DNA from: Protopterus annectens
Lineage: Eukaryota > Chordata > Ceratodontiformes > Protopteridae
DNA: 64,000 bases
Direction of reading: 5' to 3'
Assembly: GCF_019279795.1 (NCBI RefSeq)
Contig: NC_056738.1
Location: 408,956,688-409,020,687, forward strand
Below, in pieces: positions 32,640-43,173 of the stretch; position 1 is the first letter of the stretch; each line of letters begins with the position of its first letter. The notes beneath the pieces were generated by a model. That model did no database searches, had not been told where the DNA came from, and saw only the letters and a program-made list of their open reading frames with translations. The translations under genes and the position numbers were made by a program.

Positions 32640-34266
32640 CTTACATATGTGTGTATATTATATAATATGGATTCCTGTATTTTGGCTGAGTGACAGTTTT
32701 GAAAAATGGTTGCAAGTCAGTTTAGTTGAATGATACAAATTGATGGCAATTTTGACTGCAATTCAGTTTCACTGAATGTGGCATATCTGCATATAGTTGT
32801 GCAATACAGCCTTTGCATGTTAAACAGAGTGACATGTAGAAGAATATGGAGAAGCTTCAGCAAGTGCTTCTGCTTAGCTATTGGTAATCACTGCTGATGG
32901 TTTATTTAGGTGCTCTGGCAGTGATTCGCTCTCTGTGGTATGTTCACTTTTCTATACAGTTGTGTGACTGTGAAGTTAGTGTATTTGAGTAAGTGTGACA
33001 CCGAGGGGGCAAGGGGGGGAACTTGCCCAATGCAAAACTATTGTTTATGGGAAAGTTTTCCCTTTTTGTTTTTGATTTGTATCATGATTCAATTAATTTG
33101 TATTCGATTAGATGGCATGCTTTACACCCTGTACATCCTTACTCATGTGCTAACCCTTTCCCTAACTGTGCTGATGCTGCCCCTAACTCCAGCCCCAGAC
33201 ATTACCTTTCCAAAAATCTTTTCTCTAACAGTACTCTTCGGCCTATTCATAACAGAAGCACTATGCTCTGTTACATAGCATAGTATAACCCAGCTATGAG
33301 TCGGTACCTCTCCCATTCACTCAAACCCTACTGTAGTACAGCAATGATTTGAACATATGTAGAAGGTCAGGTTTTAAACTAGGTGGCCTGAAGAGTGAGT
33401 GGATTCATTAGATACCTGTTGTGCAATAACACTGTTAGTTGATCCATTCATGAGCAAGAAATGCTAAAGGTGAAGCAGGCATGGTCAAACTGGTGTCGGT
33501 AGTTAAGCAATAAAAGCTGTTTATCTTTCCTGCCATCTGGATTGGAAGATCATGTCACAAATGATTGCTATTTAGGTACCATATGACATACCATTGTAAC
33601 CACCCTCGATCCCAGAATTTGGTTGAAATAAAGTTTCTTTAATCCATTGTAGGTCCTCAAACCACACATATTTTAAAACTGAATGCTGCGTACTGTAGAA
33701 GGTAGAAAGTAAACAGCACTGTCTCTCTCTGTCATACCTGTCCTGATTGCTTGTGGCCTACAGATTTTTGTCTGTTAAGGTTATAAGAAACATGAGTTCC
33801 TTAATGATGCAACACAGTGGGTATGTAGAAATCTTTGTGCACCATTTCATACTCGCGGATCATGCTAGTTATGTTTTATTTATTTATTTTTTTAATGAAT
33901 TCTGTATGGGTCTCACATGAAGAGGGACGTACTTATCCAGGTTACTATGTTAGGCAGAGGCATATACTATACGTACATACATACATACACCCACATGCAC
34001 ACACGCAGCGTAAAAACTTGGTGAGATTGTTGGGTACAAGTTTGTTTTTAGGGAAAGTGGAAGAACTTTCATTAGCTATGCAACTTTGTCAGAGTACAGT
34101 GTTTTTAATGAAAACAAGGGTTGTATGTGTGCCATTTTATTCTACAGCTTTATTTTAGACTCCTGGCTAAATTATTTACTGTTTAAGCTTTAAAGGTATT
34201 TTCTATAAAGAAAATAATTTGTTTCCTTGCTTGCTTGTAATGTGCCATCTTAATTATTTCCCACAG
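31309..34266. other. No gene recognised between PRPF39-like exon region and TM7SF2 exon 1
   Basis: I searched both strands for further PRPF39 exons and for other conserved proteins and saw none. A GT microsatellite lies at 32606-32635. The 5' untranslated part of the sterol reductase gene may begin after the TTTCCCACAG acceptor-like site at 34257-34266. Confidence 0.4.
32606..32635. repeat. (GT)n microsatellite
   Basis: About 15 GT dinucleotides. Confidence 0.95.
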
Positions 34267-34446
34267 ATGCAGATTTTTAACAGATTTCAACACTTCAAGA
34301 TGTAATGAAATTGAATTATCTTCCAGTGATTTGCAAGTTACGATAAGGAGATTGTGACTTCTATGTGTATATAGCCAAACTTCTAGTTTCTGTAAAGGAG
34401 CCTGTCCACTTAACAGTTGGTCTTCTGAAAAAATTGTACAGCAAAG

Positions 34447-34504
34447 ATGTCTGACAAATATAAAACAACACGGACCAAAGAGCTGGAATTTGGTGGAACA
34501 CTAG
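34447..34504 (+). CDS. TM7SF2: Sterol C14-reductase gene (TM7SF2-type), coding exon 1
   Basis: TM7SF2 is the ER-membrane delta14-sterol reductase of cholesterol synthesis (NADPH-dependent reduction of the C14-C15 double bond) and a close relative of the reductase domain of lamin B receptor. This short exon starts at an ATG (CAAAGATGT) and encodes 19 residues ending 'KELEFGGTL' plus one base, then a strong donor (CTAG|GTAAGA). The split codon G|GT joins exactly to the acceptor at 45872, giving EFGGTLG-AVILPFLL. That matches the L-E-F-G-G-x-L-G start of the TM7SF2 sterol reductase domain. The short N-terminus without a Tudor/nucleoplasmic domain argues for TM7SF2 rather than LBR. An acceptor-like TTTCCCACAG at 34257 suggests the exon may include ~180 bp of 5' UTR. 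Intron 1 is 11.4 kb and full of transposons. Confidence 0.85.
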
Positions 34505-34659
34505 GTAAGAATTATAGCACATATGTCTTGACATTGCAGGTTTAGAAACCCCATTTTCATCTCGACGAGGTAAGTTGGTCAATTATGCCTGGGGCATGAT
34601 GTAACTAGGCACTTTTGTAACCACAAATTTGATCTTTACTTCTCACCAGTTCTTAAGAT
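34505..34659 (+). other. Start of intron 1 of the sterol reductase gene
   Basis: It begins with a consensus GTAAGA donor. No repeat was recognised before the SINEs at 34.66 kb. Confidence 0.6.
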
Positions 34660-34834
34660 ATGAAAGGAGGGGCTGGCATAATGATCAAGGTCTTTACCTC
34701 CAGATATAAAGTACAGACAAAGTACAGGGATTGATTCTGATGTCTTGTTATTGGTTAGGCGTGTAACAGTCTGCTGATAGCTTGGTCTTTACTTATGAAC
34801 CTATAAATAACACTCCCCAGCTTATTTCAACTGA
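34660..34834 (+). mobile_element. tRNA-derived SINE, family 2, copy 1
   Basis: GGGGCTGGCATAATGATCAA (box A-like), then GGGATTGATTCTGATG (box B-like), then TTATTGGTTAGGCGTGTAAC, then CTTATGAACCTATAAATAAC. Same order of blocks as the following copy and as 56586-56735 on the minus strand. Confidence 0.65.
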
Positions 34835-35210
34835 GGTCAGGGTTTGGCATATTGGTTAGGGTGTTTATGTCATAGTCACAAGATACAGAGTTTGATTCTC
34901 ATCTTTGAAAGGGAAATTGGCTAGATATGTAATAACCTGCAGGGGCAGCTAGCCTAATACTTGCCTATGAATAAAACATGTTTCAGCACCATCATTTAGT
35001 TAATTTCTTTGGGCTTTTTAAGTAAAACAAATATAAAAATGCATGTTTTTAGGTAAGAGTGTATGGCGTTCCCTTACTTTCTGCCCCAGCTATTGGATCA
35101 CAATTGCTGGTTATCCTAGAGCATGTATAAAGCTGTTATGTTGGGAGCTTTGACCTCAGTTGAAGTAAGCTGGAGAGTGTTATTTATAGGCTTGTAGGCA
35201 AATACTTAAA
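34795..35210. repeat. Inverted repeat bracketing SINE copy 2 (~45-bp arms)
   Basis: CTATAAATAACACTCCCCAG, then CTTATTTCAACTGAGGTCA (34801-34840), reappears reverse-complemented at 35148-35195 (TGACCTCAGTTGAAGTAAGC, then TGGAGAGTGTTATTTATAG). Two or three mismatches. This probably marks an inverted partial copy of the same SINE. Confidence 0.8.
34835..34990 (+). mobile_element. tRNA-derived SINE, family 2, copy 2
   Basis: GTCAGGGTTTGGCATATTGG with TTAGGGTG, then GAGTTTGATTCTCATC (box B-like), then AAGGGAAATTGGCTAG, TGTAATAACCTGCAGGGGCA, CTAGCCTAATACTTGCCTAT, GAATAAAACATG. It sits head-to-tail after copy 1, which looks like a dimeric insertion or two consecutive insertions. Confidence 0.7.
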
Positions 35211-35289
35211 TTACAATGCATTTGTTTGTCAGCAGGAGACACTTAAGTATGGTCTGCTGTCGTTTAAGTGCATTTATTCTGTCTCTCCT

Positions 35290-37590
35290 ACATATAAACA
35301 GTCTCCTTCTTCTTTTTTCGGCTGTTCCAGTTGGGGGTTGCCACAGTGGATCATCTGTTTCCATTTCTTCCTGTCCTCTGCATCTTGCTCTGTCACACCA
35401 ACCACCTGCATGTCCTCTCACCACATCCATAAACCTTATCTTAAGTCTTTCTCTTTTCCTCTTGCCTGACAGCTTCATCCTTTTCCCAGTATATCCAGCA
35501 TTCCTCCTCAGCACATGTCCAAACCAATGCAGTCTCACCTCTCTGTCTTTGTCTCCAAACCATCCAACCTGGGCTGACCCTCTTGTATACTGATTCCTAA
35601 TTCTGTCCATCCTCATCACACCCAGTACAAATCTTAACATCTTTAACTCTGCCACCTCCAGCACTGACGCCTGCCTTTTTGTCAATGCCACCGTCTCCAA
35701 CTCACATAACAGAGCTGGCCTCACTACTTCGTGTAGACCTTCCCTTTCACTCTTACTGGTACCCATCTGTCATAAATCACTCCTGACACTCTTCTCCACC
35801 TTGCCTGTACGTTTTTCTTCACCTCTCTTCCACACTCACCATTACTCTGAACTGTTGATCCCAAGTACTTAGACTCATCCACCTTTGCCAGCTCTACTCC
35901 CTGCATCCTCACCATTCCTCTATCCTCCCTCTCATTTACACACACATATTCTGTCTAAGTCCTGCTGACCTTCATTCCTGTCCTCTCTAGAGCATATATC
36001 CACCTCTCCAGGGTCTCCTCAACCTGTTCCCTGCTCTCATTACAGATCACAATGTCATCCGCAAACATCATAATCCACGGGGACTCCTGTCTGATCTCGT
36101 CTGTCAACCTGTCCATCACCACTGCAAATAAGAAAGAGCTCAGAGCTGATCCTTGATGTAATCCCACCTCCACCTTAAACACATCCGTCACTCCTACTGC
36201 AAACTTCACTACCGTCACACTACCCTCGTACACATCTTACATACTTCTCTGTCACACTGTCACAGAGTATAAGATAGTATGTAGTGAGGAGTGACGGATG
36301 TGTTTAATCCCACCTCCACCTTAAACACATCCGTCACTCCTACTGCAAACTTCACAACTGTCACACTACCCTCGTACATATCTTACATACTTCTCTGTGA
36401 CTCCTGACTTCCTCATACAGTGCCACAACTAATCTCTAGGTACCCTGTGATTTGCTTTCTCTAAGTCCACAAAGACACAATGCAACTCCTTCTGACCTTC
36501 TCTATACTTCTTCATCAACACTCTCAGAGCAAACATTGCATCTGTAGTGCTCTTTCCCTGCATGAAATCATACTGCCGGTCACTAATCATCACCTCCCTT
36601 CTTAACCTAGCTTTGACTACTCCTTCCCATAACTTCATGCTGTGACTGATCAATTTTATCCCTCCTGTAGTTACTACAGCTCTGCACATCACCCTTAGTC
36701 TTAAAAATCGGTACAAAACACTTCTTCTCCACTGTTCAGGCATCCTGTCACTTTCCAAGATTTCATTAAACAATTTGGTTAAAAACATCCACTGCCATCT
36801 CTCCTAAACACCTCCATGCTTCCACAGGTATTTCATCTGGACCAACAGCCTTTCTATTCTTCATCCTCTTCATAGCTATCCTTACTTCCTCCTTGCTAAT
36901 CCATTTCACTTCATGATTCACTATCCCCACATCATCCAACCTTCTTTCTCTCTCATTATCTTCATTCATCAGCCCCTCAAAGTACTCATTCCATCTGCTC
37001 AACACACTCTCCTCTCTTGTAAGTACGTTTCCATCATTATCCTTTATCACCCTTATCTGCTGCACATCTTTCCCAGCTTGGTTCCTCTGTCTAGCCAATC
37101 TGTACAGGTCCTTTTCGCCCTCCTTGGTGTCCAACCTTTCATACAACTCTCCATACGCCTCATCCTTAGCCTTCACCACCTTTCTCTTCACCATATGCCT
37201 CATCTCCTTGTACTCCTGTCTACTTTCTTCATTTCTCTCTGAAAATCCCACTTCATCTTCTCCAGCCTCTTTCTCTGTATACTCTCCCGTACTTCCTTGT
37301 TCCACTACCATGTCTCTTTGTCCTCCTTCCTCTGTCCAGATGTCCCACCTAGCACCTTTCAAACAGCTGTCTCCCTTATGAGCTCTGCTGTAGTTACCCA
37401 GCTACTCAGTAACTCTTCACTGCCACCCAGTGCCTTTCTTAACTTTTCCCTGAACTCCACCTCACAATCATTCTTTTTCAGCTTCCACCATTTGATGCAC
37501 TGACCTCACTCTCCTCCTCCTCTTCTTGATCACCATCATCCTACAGACCACCATCCTAACTACACTTTCCCCTGTCACCACTTTACAGAT
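35290..37590 (-). pseudogene. RTE-clade LINE, ORF2 from linker through RT to the 3' end (downstream half)
   Basis: Minus-strand frames give the conserved fish-type RTE protein in order. The upstream part is 'VVRMVVCRM' (about 37545), 'ESRQEYKEMRHMVKRKVVKA', 'YERLDTKEGEKDLYRLARQR', 'RVIKDNDGNVLTREESVL' (about 37040) and 'RMKNRKAVGPDEIPVEAW' (about 36860). The RT core follows: 'FVDLEKANHRVPRD' (about 36440; first RT Asp box), 'GLHQGSALSSFLFAVVMDRL' (about 36140) and 'MMFADDIVIC' (catalytic FADD, about 36070). The C-terminus is 'ESKYLGSTVQSNGECGREV', 'ELKMLRFVLGVMRMDRIRNQ', 'VRLHWFGHVLRRNAGYTGKR'. The 3' end (GCCACAGTGG reverse-complemented to CCACTGTGGCAACCCCC, then CAGCCGAAAAAAGAAGAAGG at about 35300) shows the RTE tail. 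Frameshifts and a local duplication (36160-36400) inactivate it. The 5' half lies at 43174-43470 across the DIRS insertion. Confidence 0.9.
36160..36400. repeat. 146-bp local duplication with a 20-nt inverted patch inside the RTE
   Basis: The ~92-bp block AATCCCACCTCCACC...CTTCTCTGT occurs at 36160-36251 and 36306-36398. Between them, 36286-36305 (GAGGAGTGACGGATGTGTTT) is the reverse complement of 36177-36195. This is the footprint of replication template switching and breaks the RTE frame. Confidence 0.85.
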
Positions 37591-37790
37591 GTTCATCGTG
37601 TTTCACTATTGCAGTCATTACATTTGGGTAATCTGCTGGCAGGTTGCCCTTAGTCAGCCTGATTAACAAAGTCTTGTGTCTTGCATCGGTTGCTGTCCCT
37701 TCTTCCATGACGTCAGGTCATCAGGGGTATAAAACATGCAGCCGATGCCATTACATCAGTCTTTCTTGCCGCGTGGTGCCCGAAGCAGAA
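37591..37790 (+). repeat. DIRS left inverted terminal repeat
   Basis: GTTCATCGTGTTTCACTATT and the following ~180 bp match the right terminus in reverse complement. Shared blocks include GCAGTCATTACATTTGGGTA, ATCTGCTGGCAGGTTGC, TGCATCGGTTGCTGTCCCTT, GGGGTATAAAACATGCAGCC and CATTACATCAGT. GGTATAAAAC is a TATA-like element within the repeat. Confidence 0.92.
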
Positions 37791-37908
37791 GCAGTTCGCA
37801 AGTGCCGGTCGGCCGACTCCTGAAATTTTAGTTTTCGAGTTTCAGAACCAAAGTCTTCAACTTAAAGCTAAGTACCCCATTGGGGAAACTTTTTCTTGCT
37901 CCTTACCG

Positions 37909-39711
37909 ATGTCAGTAAAAGTTAATTGTATTACTTGTGGGAAGCAAATACCTCATAAGGATTTTCATTTGTACTGTATTCCTTGCCTAGGCTCTGACCA
38001 TGACGAACCTTGCTGTCGGTTTTGTGCTTTATTTAATCAGCACACTATCCGTCATTGGTACATTTTTGCTTCAAAATATTTCATTTCTCGGTTTAATTAT
38101 CCAGAAATGACATTGGTTAGCCATCCGACTACCAGAATACCAAAAAAATGCAAAGAAAAAGTCAGAGACAGGCCGATGAGGTCCAAAACTGCCGATGACG
38201 CTTCTCCTAAGCCAGTCGCCAGTTCGCCGGTACTCAGTGAGGTACTTTTGCAGCCCCTGATACCTGCTACTTCTGATTCGCAGGCCTCTACTGAGACCCA
38301 TTCGGAGTCCGGTATGCCACAAGATGCTTCACCTAAGGAACCCGCAGATGTCTCTACCTTGGATGGGTCCAGAGCCGCTGAGCAGGCACCGGCTTCTGAG
38401 GGTGTATTCAGGCCTACAGACTTGCATATTAAACTCCAACTTCAGTGCTAAGGCCTAAATCTCGATCTATGTCTAAAAAAATGATGCCCAGGCCACATGT
38501 TCAGGCCCCTATGCCTAAAAAATAAATTATCAAAATGGCCGAAGATTTAATTACTCTAATCAGGGGTAGTCACCCCCCCCCCCCCCCAAGAGGCCTAGGA
38601 TTGAATTTGACTATGAATCTTCTGAACAGGACACTGTTTCTTCTGACTCTTCTAATGATCTGGATTTGTCTATACCTACTTATGAGGACTCTGATGCAGA
38701 GGATTCCATTCCCTCTGCTTCTCCGCCTGAGGATTTCTCTTTTGGGGACACTTTACATACCTTAAGGGAGCATTCCCACTGGGAAAGTCAGAATGTCTCT
38801 GAATCCAAAAAGAGGCTTAGGGATTTCCTTCTTCTTCCTCAGCATAGGCCTTTGGCTATACCTCTTGTACTAGATATTGTTGATGATGTGTTTAAGGAAT
38901 CCAGTATGGCCCCTGATTCCTTTCCTCCGGCCCCTAGCAAACAAGATAGATACTGCATGGTTCCTGAGTCTCATAAATTCCTTTTCAAAAATCCTGTTGT
39001 GGACCCTGAAACCATTTCTCAGGGGCCCAAGGGCATTAAGGCTTCTACTGCTAAAAATCCTACCCCTTCTGATAGAGACTCCAAGGCGCTGGATAGATGG
39101 AGTAAAAAGGTTTATACTTCTGCAACCTTGGCAATCAGGGCTTTAAACTGTCAATTCCATATGCTAAAATATCAACAGCATATCATGGGACTGCTTAAAC
39201 AGAAAATGATGTTGATTTCTGACTGTGTGGAGAATAAAGATTTGCAGGATGTTTTGCATTCAGCTGAACAAGTTGGCAAACCTACTTTGCAATGTGGTTT
39301 TGATTCCTTAGTGGCCTCATGTAGAGCTGCTGTTACTGGGTCTATGCTTAGAAGGCATGCTTGGCTTAAGGAGCAATCTCTACCTGATTATGTTAAAGCA
39401 AAGCTTTTGGATGCTCCTTTACAGCAGGACCGCTTATTTGGCAATAAGGCTGAAGAAGTTCTAAAAAAAAGATGGAAGATAAAGCTAAATCTATGCAAAC
39501 TGTGAAAGATTTCTTACAAGTGCAACCTCCTAGATTTAGTAGGCATTGGCCTACTAAGAACTGGTCCTTTCCAGCTCCTTCCAGAGCCATTACGGCCAGA
39601 CCCAGACATTCCAAAACCACCAGGTTTCAGTCACAAGGGACTTTCAGAACTAAGCAATGGGGTGTTTCCACTTCCATATCTGGAAACAACAACACACCCA
39701 CCCTATGGTAA
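37909..39711 (+). pseudogene. DIRS gag-like ORF1 (zinc-binding N-terminus)
   Basis: The first frame (ATG at 37909) begins with a Cys/His cluster, 'CITCGKQIPHKDFHLYCIPC' with 'CCRFCALFNQHT', typical of DIRS gag proteins. It runs to a stop at 38451. The protein continues in other frames: 38535 on, then 38666-39505 ('HRPLAIPLVLDIVDDVF', 'ALNCQFHMLKYQQHIMGLLK', 'AWLKEQSLPDYVKAKLLDAP') and 39472-39711 ('FLQVQPPRFSRHWPTK'). A C-run at 38571-38587 is one frameshift point. About 600 codons in total. Its role would be particle and RNA binding. Confidence 0.8.
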
Positions 39712-39712
39712 A

Positions 39713-41625
39713 CAGTCTCAATGACTTCCCTTTGAAATTACCAAGCACTTACCTCTTAGCCGCCCCTTTGAGGGAAAAACTGGCTCTTCATTCAAAAAAC
39801 AGGCAACTTATAACCCAGGACAAATGGGTTTTAAATGTAGTGTCCCAGGGATACAGATTTCATTTCCACACGCTGCCAACTCCAGACGGGTGGCCAGAGC
39901 TGCCCCCAAATCAGTGGGCAGAGGCTCAGAAATGAGTACTTTCCCTCTTAAACATGGGGGCTATTCAACTAGTATCAGAAGTGGAAAAGGGACAAAGTTT
40001 CTATTCCAGACTTTTCCTGGTACCCAGAAAAGACAAATCATAGCGTCCAATTCTGGACCTGTCTACTCTAAACACCTTTCTGGACATTCCAAAATTCAAG
40101 ATGCTGACTCTTCACCAGTTACTTTCTATGCTAGGCAAGGATGCCTGGTTGGCAACTCTCAACTTAAAAGAGGCTTACCTGCATTTCCCAATCGGGGAAT
40201 CTTGCAGAAGATTCCTACGCTTCACAGCAGGCTGCATGCATTATCAGTTCTTTGCACTGCCCTTTGGCTTGTGTACTGCGCCCAGGGTATTCACAAAGTG
40301 CCTGGCTCCATTAATTGCATTTTGCAGGCAAAGAAATATTCAAATGTATCCATACCTGGACGATTGTCTAATTCAGGCAGAAAACCAGGCCATTCTTCTA
40401 AAACGTCTGGCGTTTGTAAAAAGACTTCTAACCTGTCTAGGGTACACCATAAACAAAAAGAAATCTCAACTGGTACCCTCTCAAAAAATGACATTCCTGG
40501 GTGCAAGCTTGAATACAACTGCCCAGATGGCTTTCCTTACGCCAGAAAAGCAAATTCATTTGATGACTTACTTCAAACAGGTGGCCACAAAACCCTGCTA
40601 TCTGCAAGGTAAATACTGCAAGCCTTTTGGTTCATGGCCTCATGCATTCTTCTAATTCCATATGCAAGATTGCATATGAGGAAACTTCAGTGGTACTTAA
40701 AAAGTTTATGGAGTCAACATTGCCACAGCCTGGAAACAATGATTCCTATCATACCTTACCTGCGCCTAGAGTTCCTATGGTGGGCAGAGGCCTGCCACCA
40801 AAACAAGGGACTGCCATTCACACCACCCCCTGCTGCCCAAACCCTAACTACAGATGCATCAGACTATGCATGGGGGGCTCATCTGGCAGGGAAGTGCATT
40901 CAGGGCAAATGGAACCCAAATCAAATGCACCTTCATATCAATCAAAAATTAATGCTAGCTTTACAGAATTCACTGACAGCCTTCAAGGACTACCTTCATC
41001 CAGGACAATTACTGATAAAGATGGACAACACCACAGTTATGTGGTACATAAGCAGGGGGGTACACATTCCTACCCCCTCTGCAGACTAGCCATGGCATTG
41101 TGGAACACGGCCTTGAGCTACCAAGTACAACTACAAGCTCAATTCCTGCCAGGAAAGCAGAATGTTCTGACAGATGAACTAAGCAGAAATCTCATGGACC
41201 CTCACGAATGGAAACTGGAACCACGGATTTTCAACATGTTGACACGCAAATGGGGGAGCTCAGACATGGATCTTTTTGCCTCACCCCAGAACTACCAGTT
41301 GGACAAATTTTGCACAAGAACTCATCACAAAAAAGCCTGGAAAGTGGATGCTCTGTCCTTCAGCTGGAAAAACCTATCGGTCTATGCCTTTCCCCCCTCT
41401 GCCTTTGCTCTCCAAAGTTCTACTAAAATTCAAACAGGACAAACCAAAAATTATTTTGATTGCTCCAGACTGGTCTTGCCAACACTGGTACCCACTCCTG
41501 CGCAGTGTGTCACACATTTCTCTGTGGCACCTGCCTCAGACACCTTCCTTACTGTCTCAGCAGGAGAACCAAATTCTGCCCCCACAGCTCCAAACATTGA
41601 ATCTTGCAGCTTGGCTAATCACTTA
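39713..41625 (+). pseudogene. DIRS reverse transcriptase / RNase H ORF
   Basis: Frame 39657 on reads 'PLREKLALHSKNRQLITQD', and after stops at 39934-39936 and ~40042 continues as 'LATLNLKEAYLHFPIGESCR' (first RT Asp replaced: N-L-K-E-A-Y for the usual D-L-K-D-A-Y). Then come 'FFALPFGLCTAPRVFTK' and 'MYPYLDDCLIQ' (YLDD box at 40353-40364). RNase H follows in another frame (40634-41089): 'TTDASDYAWGAHL' and 'LLIKMDNTTVMWYISRG'. It then passes to the frame with 'FLPGKQNVLTDELSRN' and 'MDLFASPQNYQLDKF' (41137-41310), the 'PG-xN-xxAD-LSR' end and the DLFAT-like block characteristic of DIRS. At least three frameshifts. Cannot be translated as one protein. Confidence 0.88.
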
Positions 41626-41626
41626 A

Positions 41627-42661
41627 ATTTACCCTTAGCATCCCTTAGCAAACCTGTGATGGATGTCATTTTGGAGGCGAGAGGACCTAGTACTAGAAAA
41701 TCTTATGCTGACAAATGGAAAATATTCTGTGCCTGGAATCAATCTCAAGGGATAAGCACAGCAGTGCCCAATTTACCTCAGATTTTGCTTAACTGAGATG
41801 CTTCATAAGGGCCTGTCTTTTTTTCTTCCATAAAACTCCATGCCTCAGCCATTTCAGCTCATTACAATACAGACCCCCCCTCTTCTCTCATCCTCTTCTA
41901 AAGCAGTATCTCAGAGGGGACAAAAACTTGAGACCACCCAGGAGAGCTCCAACCCCTGCCTGGGACCTTAACTTTGTATTGGTGAAACTCACTCTACCTC
42001 CTTTAGAGCCAGCTGCAACTGCAGACTTAAAATTTATTTCCTGGAAAACAGCCTTCGTTTTAGCAATCACTTCAGCTAGAAGGATATCTGAATTATAGGC
42101 CCTTATGGCAGTGGAGCCTTTCATCATCTTTCGTGCGGACAGGGCGTCACTCAGGACCAATCCATCATTCATGCCCAAGGTGGAATCCAGTGTGGCTCTT
42201 AATCAGTCCATTCATTTGCCAACTTTCTTTCCCAATCCACAGAACAAGGGAGAGCAGATTCTGCATTCATTGGATGTACATAGACAACTTAGATTCTACT
42301 TGGACAGGACTAAATCTCGAAGAAAATCTGAACAACTGCTGGTAGCATTTGCTGCAGGGGCAGAGGGGAAGGCTATTTCAAAGCAAACCATTTCTAAATG
42401 GATAAGCCATTGTATTAATTTCTGTTATAAGCACCATGGAAAACCTATCCCCCAGGGGATCAGATCTCATTCCACCAGGGCTACATCTACTTCAGCAGCC
42501 TTTCTCAGAGGTGTTCCTACCAGGGATACTCTAGAAGCTGCTACCTGGAGTTCAGTTCATACTTTCACCAAGCATTATCACTTACCACTTTTCTCTAAAT
42601 CCAGAGCTGGCTTTGCCACTGCTGTTTTGCATGACCTTATAGTTGGTCCTAATGCTGTATA
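41627..42661 (+). pseudogene. DIRS tyrosine recombinase (YR) ORF
   Basis: The N-terminal SAM-like part is 'GPSTRKSYADKWKIFCAW' (about 41687). The catalytic domain has the first Arg in 'ITSARRISEL' (42066-42095), followed directly by a premature TAG (42096-42098). The open frame 42105-42661 has 'QTISKWISHCINFCYKHHGK', 'SHSTRATSTSAAF' (H-x-x-R at 42468-42479) and 'FTKHYHL' (catalytic Tyr codon 42576-42578). The R...HxxR...Y set of a lambda-integrase-type recombinase is therefore complete apart from the stop and one or two frame changes. The enzyme would join the circular DIRS DNA into the genome. The coding end lies 34 bp upstream of the internal complementary region. Confidence 0.9.
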
Positions 42662-42694
42662 AAGCCATCCTCTCAACCTTAGCTTTGGGAATCT

Positions 42695-42795
42695 ACCCAA
42701 ATGTAATGACTGCAACAGTGAAACACGATGAACATAGTACAGTTGTGTACACTTACCATAAATGTAGATGTTCGAGTGTATTCACTGTTGCAGTC
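42695..42795. repeat. DIRS internal complementary region (circle-junction template)
   Basis: The first part (42695-42733, ACCCAAATGTAATGACTGCA, then ending CACGATGAAC) is the reverse complement of the element's left end (37591-37629). The last part (42737-42795, GTACAGTTGTGTACACTTAC, then CATAAATGTAGATG, then GTGTATTCACTG) is the reverse complement of its right end (about 43115-43173). The two are joined by ATA (42734-42736). This is the arrangement by which DIRS elements align both termini to make a closed circle, and it fixes the element ends to the base. Confidence 0.92.
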
Positions 42796-42952
42796 CTGGT
42801 TACCCTCCCTCCAGCCCCCTGTTTTTCTTTTACTATACCTCTTCTTTCTTTTATTATGCTTAAAAGCCTTTTTGGTGTATTTGCTTTTGTTTTGGGGTAT
42901 ATTTTTGTGTTTTTTATTATAGATATATTTTGCTCCCCATTAGGGGCATCTG
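42796..42952. other. DIRS spacer between internal complementary region and right repeat
   Basis: T-rich non-coding stretch with no motif recognised. Confidence 0.5.
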
Positions 42953-43173
42953 ACATCTGGGGCAAGAAAAACTGATGTAATGGCGTTGGCTGCATGTTTT
43001 ATACCCCTGACGACCTGATGTCATGGAAGAAGGGACAGCAACCGATGCAGGACCCAAGTCTTTGTTAATCAGGCCGACTGAGAGCAACCTGCCAGCAGAT
43101 TACCCAAATGTAATGACTGCAACAGTGAATACACTCGAACATCTACATTTATGGTAAGTGTACACAACTGTAC
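42953..43173 (-). repeat. DIRS right inverted terminal repeat with 40-bp extension
   Basis: Reverse complement of 37591-37790 up to 43133, then 40 bp (ATCTACATTTATGGTAAGTG, then TACACAACTGTAC) that the left end lacks but that the internal complementary region contains. Unequal termini of this kind are normal for DIRS. Confidence 0.92.

Larger units (their letters stand above)
37591..43173 (+). mobile_element. DIRS-type tyrosine-recombinase retrotransposon, near complete, inserted in an RTE LINE
   Basis: The 5.58-kb element has inverted terminal repeats (37591-37790 and 42953-43133, about 90% alike), a right terminal extension (43134-43173) and an internal complementary region (42695-42795). 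It has three coding regions in order: gag, reverse transcriptase/RNase H, tyrosine recombinase. DIRS elements replicate through a circular DNA intermediate and integrate with the recombinase, so they make no target-site duplication. Here the flanking RTE sequence is simply interrupted between GAT (37588-37590) and TTTT (43174) with no duplication. Removing 37591-43173 restores the RTE frame (EIGK-ICKVVTG). Each coding region carries stops or frameshifts, so this copy cannot encode its own proteins. Confidence 0.92.

Noticed and set aside
35216-35593. 125-codon plus-strand frame rich in Ser, Leu and Pro
   Set aside because: It is the antisense of the RTE ORF2, whose minus-strand frame carries the conserved motifs.
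38571-38587. C-run in DIRS gag considered as a programmed frameshift
   Set aside because: Other frameshifts and stops without such context occur in the same gene, so decay (or a homopolymer sequencing error) is the simpler reading.
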